Assembly: GCA_009838385.1 (NCBI GenBank)
Contig: VXRS01000180.1
Span: 1,436 to 12,889, forward strand
Direction of reading: 5' to 3'
Source of the DNA: Dehalococcoidia bacterium
GTDB taxonomy: Bacteria > Chloroflexota > Dehalococcoidia > Tepidiformales > Tepidiformaceae
DNA length: 11,454 bases
The notes under the pieces are model-generated. The model saw only the letters and a program-made list of their open reading frames with translations. It searched no databases and was not told where the DNA came from. The position numbers and the translations under genes were made by a program. Shown here in pieces: positions 5,999-11,454 of the stretch; position 1 is the stretch's first letter, and each line of letters starts with the position of its first letter.

Positions 5999-7093
5999 AT
6001 GAGGAAACTACGCTTTGGCCTCCTCGCTGCCGCAGTGGTAGCGATAGTGGCACTGGTCGCGGTGGCATGCGGCGACGACGACGGAGACGGCGGCGGCGAA
6101 GGCCGCGGCAACACGGTCCAGACCATCAAGGACCGCGGGGAGCTCAAGTGCGGCGTCAAGCAGACGCAGCCGCTCTTCGGGTTCCGCGAGGCGGACGGCA
6201 CGGTCGTCGGCTTCGACATCGAGTTCTGCAAGGCTCTTGCGGCCGCGGTTTTGAAGGACCACACGAAGGTCGAGTACATCGACGCTTCGGACGCGTCCAC
6301 GCGCTTCGAGCTGCTGAACGAGGAAGAGATCGACGTGCTCATCCGCACGACGACGATCACGGCCTCGCGTGACCGTGAGCTGGGCGTGGACTTCGCCCAG
6401 ACGACGTTCTACACGGGCCAGGGCTTCGCGGTTCGCACCGACTCCGGGATCGACTCGACCTCGGACATGGGCGACGCGATCATCTGCGTGCAGACCGGTA
6501 CGACCACCGAGCAGAACGTGGCCGACCACTTCACGGACATCGGCCTCGAGTACGACCCGCAGGGCGGCCTGAGCCAGGACGTGGCCGACGCGTTCTTCTC
6601 CGGGCGCTGTGACGTGTTGACGGCGGACGCTTCGGACCTCGCTTCGCGCATCGCCGTTCGCGACGACGCAGCCGACTACAAGATCCTTCCGCAGATCATC
6701 TCGAAGGAGCCGCTCGCTCCCGGCGTGCGGGACTACGACAGTGAGTGGAAGGACGTAGTGAACTGGGTCGTCCACGGCCTGATCAGGGCCGAGGAGATCG
6801 GCATCACGAAGGCGAACGTGGCGCAGATGGCGGCGGACCCGCCGAACACTGAGGTCGCGCGCCTGCTCGGCGTCCCGTTCCAGGGCGGCGAGGTAGCGGC
6901 ACTCGGCTTCGACAGTGTTGACCCGCAGTTCATCCAGCGGGCCATCGCGGCCGTCGGCAACTACGGCGAGATCTACGACCGCACCATCGGGGACAACATT
7001 CCTCGCGCGTGCACGCTCAATGACCTCGTCATCAACAACTCCGGCTGCCCCGACGGGCAGGGCGGCATCCAGTACGCGCTGCCGTACCGCTAG
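5999..7093 (+). CDS. aapJ: Amino-acid ABC transporter substrate-binding lipoprotein (AapJ/BztA type)
   Basis: This 364-residue protein starts MRKLRFGLLAAAVVAIVALVAVAC, a lipoprotein signal peptide with lipidated Cys24, followed by an acidic/glycine tether (GDDDGDGGGEG). The SBP_bac_3 core begins TIKDRGELKCGVKQ (43-55). RTTTITASRDRELGVDF (116-132) holds the Arg that binds the amino-acid carboxylate. CVQTGTTTEQNVADHF (163-178) and SGRCDVLTADASDL (201-214) supply the other ligand contacts. ISKEPLAPGVR and VGNYGEIYDR (near the C-terminus) are typical of AapJ/BztA general L-amino-acid binders. Cysteine pairs ELKC/EFC and IIC/GRC match that subfamily. A second C-terminal pair (RACT...SGC) looks extra. 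ATG 5999 is preceded by AAGGGGGA. An in-frame upstream extension exists but overlaps the previous gene and precedes the signal peptide, so it is rejected. Specificity for a given amino acid cannot be read out. Confidence 0.92.
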   Translation: MRKLRFGLLAAAVVAIVALVAVACGDDDGDGGGEGRGNTVQTIKDRGELKCGVKQTQPLFGFREADGTVVGFDIEFCKALAAAVLKDHTKVEYIDASDASTRFELLNEEEIDVLIRTTTITASRDRELGVDFAQTTFYTGQGFAVRTDSGIDSTSDMGDAIICVQTGTTTEQNVADHFTDIGLEYDPQGGLSQDVADAFFSGRCDVLTADASDLASRIAVRDDAADYKILPQIISKEPLAPGVRDYDSEWKDVVNWVVHGLIRAEEIGITKANVAQMAADPPNTEVARLLGVPFQGGEVAALGFDSVDPQFIQRAIAAVGNYGEIYDRTIGDNIPRACTLNDLVINNSGCPDGQGGIQYALPYR

Positions 7094-7106
7094 ACCACCC
7101 CACTGA

Positions 7107-7122
7107 GAGCCCTTCGGGGTTC
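7107..7122 (+). ncRNA. UUCG-tetraloop hairpin just after aapJ
   Basis: GAGCCC (7107-7112), loop TTCG, GGGTTC (7117-7122) form a 6-bp stem with one G-U pair, closed by C(UUCG)G, an exceptionally stable tetraloop. It starts 14 bases after the aapJ stop. It is likely an mRNA-stabilising or pausing structure rather than an independent RNA gene. Confidence 0.5.
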
Positions 7123-7139
7123 GCAGAGGCAACTAGACG

Positions 7140-7166
7140 AAGGGGGCGCCCAGTGGGCGCCCTCTT
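7140..7166 (+). terminator. Strong 12-bp hairpin between aapJ and aapQ
   Basis: AAGGGGGCGCCC (7140-7151) and GGGCGCCCTCTT (7155-7166) pair over 12 bp with one G-U wobble and a 3-base AGT loop, followed by TGTGTCT. The A-rich start and T-rich end make it terminator-like, possibly bidirectional, but the run of T is short and interrupted. In this position it could end a fraction of transcripts after the binding-protein gene or protect the aapJ message from 3' decay, giving more binding protein than permease. Confidence 0.6.
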
Positions 7167-7265
7167 TGTGTCTCCTCGTGTCCCCATAACTTTGCCCCAC
7201 TTTTGCCTCCGATCCCGTTATTCTTGCGGCTGCGTTCTGGTGACGCCCCGGGGGAAGGGGTAGCA

Positions 7266-7355
7266 ATGACCCAGCAGGCGCCAGGCATCCAGGCGGCCGT
7301 GCCCGAGACACGGGCGCACGGCGGCCTGCAGCCAGGTGACGGCCCATGGCAGTAG
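7266..7355 (+). CDS. Possible 29-residue leader ORF overlapping the permease start
   Basis: ATG 7266 is preceded by GGGGGAAGGGGTAGCA, a strong purine-rich ribosome site. The frame runs 29 codons (starting MTQQAPGIQAAV) to TAG 7353-7355, ten bases inside the aapQ coding sequence. Its stop overlaps the aapQ start region, the layout expected for translational coupling. The peptide is Ala/Gly/Pro-rich with no membrane segment and no run of one amino acid that would suggest classic attenuation. Alternatives: a chance frame, or a frameshift so that this is really the start of the permease. Confidence 0.35.
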   Translation: MTQQAPGIQAAVPETRAHGGLQPGDGPWQ

Positions 7356-8548
7356 CGGCGGGCAACGCGCCACCACCATCGTCGGACGTCCCGCTGCTCT
7401 ACCGGCGCGGAGTTCGCCGGCTGCTGACGCAGGGCATCTACGTGGCCCTGACGGCCGTGGTGATCGGGTACGTCTACACGTCGCTCGACCTGCGCGAGTT
7501 CGGCTTCGGGTTCCTGAACGAGCCGGCGGCCTTCAAGGTCGGCAACCAGTGGCTCACGGACGTCGACGGCGTCACGAACTCGCGCATCACGATGTATCTG
7601 GTCGGCGTGTGGTCGTCGTTGCGGGCGGTGCTCGTGGCGATCGCGCTCTCGACGGTGATTGGCGTGCTGATCGGCGTCGCGCGGCTGTCCTCGAACTGGC
7701 TCGTGGCGCAGATGGCGATGCTGTACGTGGAGATCTTCCGGAACACGCCGCTGCTGGTGCAGGTGGTGCTGGTCTACACGATCCTGCTCATCGGGGCCCC
7801 GCTCATCGAGAACGTCGTCAACGTGGGCGACTTCTTCTTCATCTCGAACCGCGGGATGGCGATGCCCTGGCCGGTGCCGGACTCGGGGTTCTGGGGTACG
7901 CCGGACTGGTTCGTGGGGGTGTGGGTGGCGGCGCTGATCGCGATCGGGGTCGTGGCTCAGCGGGTGCGAGCCGACCGGCAGGGCCGAGAGCGGGAGACCG
8001 GCCAGCCGCACTACCCCAACCGCTGGGCGCTGGGGGTGTTCGCGGTGGGCGCGGTGGTCTCGTTCTTCGCGCTGGGGGCGCCGGTGAGCATTGACGAGCC
8101 GGTCATCGTCGGCACGCACTACATCGAGGGGATGGTGATGGAGCCGGAGTTCACCGCGCTGGTGGCGGGGCTCACGCTCTATACGAGCGCCTTCATCGCC
8201 GAGATCGTGCGCGGCGGCATCCAGGCGCTTCCCAGGGGGCAGACGGAAGCGGCGAACGCAGTCGGCCTCTCGGCCTACCAGCGGCTGACGCTGGTGATCC
8301 TTCCGCAGGCGCTGCGACAGATCATTCCCTCGGTCACGAACCAGTACCTCAACATCAACAAGAACTCGTCGCTGGCGTACGCGGTGCTGTACGACGACCT
8401 CTTCCGGGTCGCGAACATCGTGCAGAACAAGGCCGGGCACGCGCTCGAGATGTTCTTCGTCATCATCGTCACCTACATGCTGATCTCGTTCGCGATTTCG
8501 GTGGTGATGAACTTCTTCAATGCGCGCGTAACGGCGCAGAGGATCTAG
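7346..8548 (+). CDS. aapQ: Amino-acid ABC transporter permease 1 (AapQ/BztB type)
   Basis: This 400-residue membrane protein has a first hydrophobic helix at about 28-48 (GIYVALTAVVIGYVYTSL), a long non-membrane stretch, then the HisMQ permease core. The core begins with MYLVGVWSSLRAVLVAIALSTVIGVLIGVARLS (about 83-115) and continues with the helix after MLYVEIFRNTPLL. The EAA loop GQTEAANAVGLSAYQRLTLV with following ILPQAL (about 297-322) docks the ATPase. The length of about 400, larger than the 220-residue HisQ/GlnP type, is typical of AapQ/BztB, which carry extra helices and an insertion in the middle; here 'SNRGMAMPWPVPDSGFW' is the characteristic loop. ATG 7346 has an AGGTGA site and lies inside the end of the small leader ORF. 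Its partner permease follows 13 bases downstream. Confidence 0.9.
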   Translation: MAVAAGNAPPPSSDVPLLYRRGVRRLLTQGIYVALTAVVIGYVYTSLDLREFGFGFLNEPAAFKVGNQWLTDVDGVTNSRITMYLVGVWSSLRAVLVAIALSTVIGVLIGVARLSSNWLVAQMAMLYVEIFRNTPLLVQVVLVYTILLIGAPLIENVVNVGDFFFISNRGMAMPWPVPDSGFWGTPDWFVGVWVAALIAIGVVAQRVRADRQGRERETGQPHYPNRWALGVFAVGAVVSFFALGAPVSIDEPVIVGTHYIEGMVMEPEFTALVAGLTLYTSAFIAEIVRGGIQALPRGQTEAANAVGLSAYQRLTLVILPQALRQIIPSVTNQYLNINKNSSLAYAVLYDDLFRVANIVQNKAGHALEMFFVIIVTYMLISFAISVVMNFFNARVTAQRI

Positions 8549-8561
8549 GGAGGGTGCGCTG

Positions 8562-9797
8562 ATGGTCGACATGCCGGCACAGAACCCGCAGCGCATCGTG
8601 CTGCCGCCCCACCGTGAGCGGGCGCGGCGGCCACGGATCGTGCGCTTCCGCGAGTGGGCGCGCCGTAACCTCTTCAACTCGCGGGCGGGCACGGCCCTGA
8701 CGATCATCACGGCCGCGATCCTCGCGCTGATCGTCTACGGGGTCGTCTACTTCGTGTTCGTCGACGCGAACTGGCGGGTGATCACGGAGAACCGCTGGCT
8801 GCTGTTCGCGGGCGGCTACCCGATGGACCAGGAGTGGCGACTGTGGTTCAGCGTCATGTTCGTGTTCCTGCTCATCGGGCTGACCTACGGCACGTGGGCG
8901 AGCCTGGGGCGGCGGGACCACCTCTTCATCGTCCTGGCCTCGGGTTTCGCGATCCTCCTGCTGGCGCACGGTGGCGCGGCCATCTGGTCGACCATCTGGT
9001 ACCTGATCGCGGTCGGACTGCTGTACGCCGGCTACGCGGTCATGATCCGGATGCCGCGGGACGCGAGCCGGGGGCGGACGCTGCAGCAGCGCAGCGTGGC
9101 CGGGCTGCTGATCGCGGCGCTGCCGATCGTGCTGATCGTGCTGCTGGCCTTCGGTGGGGCGCGACCGCGCGAGCTCGAGGGGTTCGTGCTGAACCTGGTG
9201 CTGGCGCCGGTGGGCATCGCGGGAGGCCTCATCATCGCCATCCCGCTGGCGCTCGGGCGGGCGTCACGGATGCGAGCGATCTCGTGGACGTGCACCACCT
9301 ACATCGAGGTGGTGCGAGGGGCGCCGCTGCTGGGCTGGCTCTTCGTGGCGCTGTTCATCCTCGACGACGTGATCGGGGGCGAGCTGATCGTGCGGGCGAT
9401 GGTGGTGCTGGCGGTGTTCACGGCGGCATACATGGCCGAGTACATCCGCGGTGCCCTGCAGGCGCTCCCGCACGGCCAGTCAGAGGCGGCGCACGCCGTG
9501 GGCCTGAACCAGTTCCAGTCGATGCAGCTCATCGTCATGCCGCAGGCGTTACGTATCTCCATCCCGCCGATGGTCGGGCAGGCCATCTCCATCTGGAAGG
9601 ACACGACGCTGGTAACGGTCATCCTGCCGCTGCGGGAGCTGAAGGGGAACGCCGATTCGGCGATCGCCCAGTTCGAGTTCACACCCGACCGGATCGAGGC
9701 GTACGTGTTCGTAGCCGTGGTCTTCTGGGTCGTGGCGTTCATCATGTCGCGCATTTCGCAGCGCGTTGAAGGCTCGCTGGGCATCGGCGAGCGCTAG
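8562..9797 (+). CDS. aapM: Amino-acid ABC transporter permease 2 (AapM/BztC type)
   Basis: This 411-residue membrane protein has a basic N-terminal tail (REWARRNLFNS). A first helix (TALTIITAAILALIVYGVVYFVF, about 44-66) and several helices at about 98-165 follow. The HisMQ core then runs from VLNLVLAPVGIAGGLIIAIPLALGRAS onward. The EAA loop GQSEAAHAVGLNQFQSMQLIVMPQAL (about 304-329) is well conserved. The preceding YMAEYIRGALQALPHG and following SIWKDTTLVTVI are family-typical. The central PMDQEWRLWFSVMFVFLLIGLTYGTW region is the extra segment of AapM-type permeases. Start ATG 8562 has AGGGAGGG upstream; a second in-frame ATG at 8571 has a poorer position. It pairs with AapQ as a heterodimeric channel and is 19 bases from the ATPase gene. 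Confidence 0.9.
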   Translation: MVDMPAQNPQRIVLPPHRERARRPRIVRFREWARRNLFNSRAGTALTIITAAILALIVYGVVYFVFVDANWRVITENRWLLFAGGYPMDQEWRLWFSVMFVFLLIGLTYGTWASLGRRDHLFIVLASGFAILLLAHGGAAIWSTIWYLIAVGLLYAGYAVMIRMPRDASRGRTLQQRSVAGLLIAALPIVLIVLLAFGGARPRELEGFVLNLVLAPVGIAGGLIIAIPLALGRASRMRAISWTCTTYIEVVRGAPLLGWLFVALFILDDVIGGELIVRAMVVLAVFTAAYMAEYIRGALQALPHGQSEAAHAVGLNQFQSMQLIVMPQALRISIPPMVGQAISIWKDTTLVTVILPLRELKGNADSAIAQFEFTPDRIEAYVFVAVVFWVVAFIMSRISQRVEGSLGIGER

Positions 9798-9816
9798 CAT
9801 CTGAGGGGGAAGCCCG

Positions 9817-10593
9817 ATGACGACCGAAACCGAAGCCACGCCCACCAGGGACCTCGAGTCCATGGACGACATCATCATCGCCGAGAACGTCGACAAGTGG
9901 TTCGGCGACTTCCAGGCGCTGGACAACATCTCGATGCGGATCAAGGAGCACGAGATCGTCGTGGTGCTGGGGCCGTCGGGGTCGGGCAAATCGACCTTCA
10001 TCCGCTGCCTCAACCGCCTCGAGGAGCACGACGCCGGCCGCATCGTGATCGACGGCATCGAGATGAACGACGACGTCCGCAACCTGAACGCCATCCGCTC
10101 CGAGGTGGGGATGGTATTCCAGCAGTTCAACCTGTTCCCCCACCTCTCGGTGATGAACAACATCACGCTGGGGCCGCGCAAGGTGCGGCGCATGCCGAAG
10201 CTGGACGCGGACGCGCTGGCGATGCAGCTGCTGGAACGGGTCGGGATCCCGGAGCAGGCGGAGAAGTACCCGGCTCAGCTCTCGGGTGGCCAGCAGCAAC
10301 GCGTGGCGATCGCGCGGGCGCTGGCGATGCAGCCGAAGATCATGCTCTTCGACGAGCCGACCTCGGCGCTGGACCCGGAGATGATCAAGGAAGTGCTCGA
10401 CGTGATGCAGGAGCTGGCGCGCTCGGGCATGACGATGATCGTGGTGACCCACGAGATGGGGTTCGCGCGCGAAGTTGCGGACCGCCTCATCTTCTTCGAT
10501 GAGGGCTCGCTCGTGGAGGAAGGCACGCCCCAGCACTTCTTCGAGAACCCGCAAGAGGACCGCACAAAACTCTTCCTCTCCCAAATTCTCTAG
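9817..10593 (+). CDS. aapP: Amino-acid ABC transporter ATP-binding protein (AapP/GlnQ type)
   Basis: This 258-residue protein has every ATPase motif: Walker [10 protein letters not shown] (52-60), Q-loop Gln102 in [12 protein letters not shown], signature [15 protein letters not shown] (155-169), Walker [14 protein letters not shown] (175-187) with catalytic Glu180, and switch His212 in [25 protein letters not shown] is the usual polar-amino-acid-transporter opening. About 16 residues precede the normal family start; an internal ATG at 9862 would give the standard N-terminus, but ATG 9817 has the better ribosome site (GAGGGGGA). It is the last gene of the operon and would energise the AapQ/AapM channel. 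Its stop codon abuts the first copy of an intergenic repeat. Confidence 0.95.
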   Translation: MTTETEATPTRDLESMDDIIIAENVDKWFGDFQALDNISMRIKEHEIVVVLGPSGSGKSTFIRCLNRLEEHDAGRIVIDGIEMNDDVRNLNAIRSEVGMVFQQFNLFPHLSVMNNITLGPRKVRRMPKLDADALAMQLLERVGIPEQAEKYPAQLSGGQQQRVAIARALAMQPKIMLFDEPTSALDPEMIKEVLDVMQELARSGMTMIVVTHEMGFAREVADRLIFFDEGSLVEEGTPQHFFENPQEDRTKLFLSQIL

Positions 10594-10639
10594 GCCGGCA
10601 CACGTTCTAGCCTTCATACCGATCTCCGCCGCGAGGGGT
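10593..10639 (+). repeat. Intergenic element, copy 1
   Basis: A 47-base element begins at the last base of the aapP stop codon. It matches copy 2 at 39 of 47 positions, sharing GGCCGG, ACGTTC-AGCCTTC, CCGATCT and CGCCGCGAGGGGT in the same order without gaps. Together with the next bases its end can fold: CCGCC (10626-10630) pairs with GGCGG (10640-10644) around a loop holding AGGGGT. Confidence 0.6.
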
Positions 10640-10704
10640 GGCGGTGTTGCAGAGCGCCTCTCTGTCCAACCGTGCAGGGCGGTGCCGCGTGGGGTGTTTT
10701 TCTG

Positions 10705-10751
10705 GGCCGGAGTACGTTCGAGCCTTCCCGCCGATCTGCGCCGCGAGGGGT
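10705..10751 (+). repeat. Intergenic element, copy 2
   Basis: This is the second copy, 112 bases downstream of copy 1 in the same orientation. Its end folds into a stem CGCCGCG (10739-10745) with CGCGGTG (10755-10761), seven pairs with one G-U, again presenting AGGGGT in the loop. The paired bases differ from copy 1 while the hairpin and loop persist. Confidence 0.6.
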
Positions 10752-10830
10752 AAACGCGGTGCCGGGCCAGTGCCGGGGTGGGCGTGGGTGCGGCTGCGGG
10801 GCAAAGTCCGTACGATTCCCCGACCACGCC

Positions 10831-10842
10831 CGCCCGCGGGCG
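10831..10842. promoter_or_regulatory. Perfect 12-base palindrome upstream of the P450 gene
   Basis: CGCCCGCGGGCG is self-complementary and ends 16 bases before the P450 ATG, next to the ribosome site GGAGTGA. It could be an operator or a translation-modulating hairpin, but such GC palindromes arise often by chance in this composition. Confidence 0.2.
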
Positions 10843-10858
10843 ACTGGAGTGAATCGCC

Positions 10859-11454
10859 ATGTCCGTTGCCGACTTCAACCTGATCGCGCCCGAGACCCTG
10901 GAGTGCCCGTACCCGTTCTATGAGGCGCTGCACGCCGAGGCGCCGGTCCACTTCGTGCCCGAGCTGGGGATGGCCGTGGTGAGCACGTACGAGCTGCTGT
11001 CCGAGGTCGTGCACGACCCGATCACGTACTCCTCGTCCATCCCGACGGGGCCGGCCGACCTGGTGATGCAGCAGGACGAGGACGTGGACGAGGAGCTGAA
11101 GATGCTCCGCGAGACCACGAATCGGGCAAGCGCGCCCACGCTCCTGGCGGCCGACCCGCCCTATCACATGCGCTACCGCTCGCTCGTGAACAAGGCCCTC
11201 TCGGCGCGGCGGGTGGCCAGCATGGAGGGCTACGTACGCGAGATCGTGACCGGGTTGATCGACGAGTTCATCGACGACGGCAAGGTCGATTTCACGAAGC
11301 AGTTCGCCGATGAGGTGCCGATGGCGGTGATCGCCGACCAGATCGGGGTGCCGCGGAAGGACCTGAAGGACTACAAGGCGCGTGCGGACGCGGCCATCGG
11401 GGGCATCGAGCGACAGATTCCCCCGGAGGAGGAACGCTCCATCCTGAAGGCGGG
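10859..11454 (+). CDS. Cytochrome P450, N-terminal half (3' truncated by the window)
   Basis: 198 codons are visible, with the frame open to the window end. The opening CPYPFYEALHAEAPVHFVPELGMAVVSTYELLSEVVHDPITYSS (residues 16-59) is the soluble bacterial P450 N-terminal pattern. ADPPYHMRYRSLVNKALSARRV (98-119) is the helix-C region, whose His103 and Arg107 normally contact the heme propionates. VDFTKQFADEVPMAVIADQIGVPRKDL (143-169) matches the helix D-E segment. The heme-binding Cys, the I-helix acid/Thr pair and the ExxR motif are beyond the window. No membrane anchor is present, so it should be cytosolic and use a ferredoxin partner. ATG 10859 has a GGAGTGA site. The substrate is unknown. 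Confidence 0.9.
   Translation, partial: MSVADFNLIAPETLECPYPFYEALHAEAPVHFVPELGMAVVSTYELLSEVVHDPITYSSSIPTGPADLVMQQDEDVDEELKMLRETTNRASAPTLLAADPPYHMRYRSLVNKALSARRVASMEGYVREIVTGLIDEFIDDGKVDFTKQFADEVPMAVIADQIGVPRKDLKDYKARADAAIGGIERQIPPEEERSILKA

Larger units (their letters stand above)
10594..10858. other. Gene-free region between the transporter operon and the P450 gene
   Basis: These 265 bases hold the two repeat copies, two direct GGCGGTG heptamers (10640-10646 and 10678-10684), a small CAGAG/CTCTG hairpin (10649-10663) and a GTTTTTC run (10696-10702). The remainder up to the P450 start is GC-rich. I see no convincing coding frame, tRNA or complete intrinsic terminator. TACGAT at 10811-10816 could be a -10 element for the P450 gene, but no -35 stands out. 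Confidence 0.5.

Noticed and set aside
6070..6110. GGCGAC-type repetitive tract
   Set aside because: It encodes the acidic/glycine tether after the lipidated Cys of the binding protein, common in lipoproteins.
7133..8710. Long minus-strand open frame opposite the first permease
   Set aside because: The Arg/His/Asp-rich composition is typical of the reverse complement of a membrane-protein gene; no domain is recognisable.
9742..10878. Long minus-strand open frame opposite the ATPase gene
   Set aside because: It is antisense to a complete ABC ATPase. Its N-terminal part only translates the intergenic repeats.
1..11454. CRISPR array, tRNA/rRNA, insertion sequence, toxin-antitoxin or phage genes
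   Set aside because: I found no regularly spaced repeats, cloverleaf sequence, transposase motif, terminal inverted repeats or defence-type domains on either strand.

Overview
The window is a GC-rich, gene-dense bacterial chromosome segment with short intergenic gaps; none exceeds about 265 bases. I see no plasmid, phage, transposase, CRISPR or RNA-gene signature. Gene content fits an aerobic heterotroph: a Rieske-type oxygenase relative, a MaoC-like hotdog protein, an APH-fold kinase with a small helical partner, a lipoprotein-anchored amino-acid ABC transporter and a cytochrome P450. The lipoprotein binding protein, the high GC and the oxygenase/P450/APH mix suggest a Chloroflexota (Dehalococcoidia-like) or actinobacterial lineage. 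This placement is tentative and rests on protein style, not on a marker gene.

Layout. 1-206: the 3' end of purF. 235-648: a VOC-fold protein, convergent with a minus-strand pair read as arsC-like (2593-2102), then a Rieske-oxygenase-like gene (2000-645). 2683-3487: a plus-strand pair, a MaoC-like hotdog protein and an MmcQ/YjbR protein, convergent with a three-helix membrane protein (3867-3484). 3986-4273: a minus-strand HU-family DNA-binding protein with a visible promoter region. 4452-5903: a tight two-gene unit, a small helical protein plus an APH-family phosphotransferase. 5999-10593: a complete amino-acid ABC transporter in the order binding protein, permease, permease, ATPase, matching the AapJQMP/BztABCD type. 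10594-10858: a gene-free stretch with a duplicated, hairpin-ended element. 10859-end: the N-terminal half of a cytochrome P450.

How the genes work together. The clearest unit is the transporter. A lipid-anchored binding protein captures an amino acid, two EAA-motif permeases form the channel, and one ATPase drives import. Two strong hairpins and a possible 29-codon leader ORF lie between the binding-protein gene and the first permease gene. That arrangement would suit higher expression of the binding protein than of the membrane parts.

The most unusual observation is in the Rieske-oxygenase relative. It keeps the mononuclear iron ligands of the catalytic domain, but three of the four [2Fe-2S] cluster ligands are replaced and the loop between the two half-sites is enlarged. 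The frame is intact over about 450 codons, so this is not simple decay. I found no defence system, biosynthetic cluster or clearly new multi-gene system; the remaining findings are smaller oddities.
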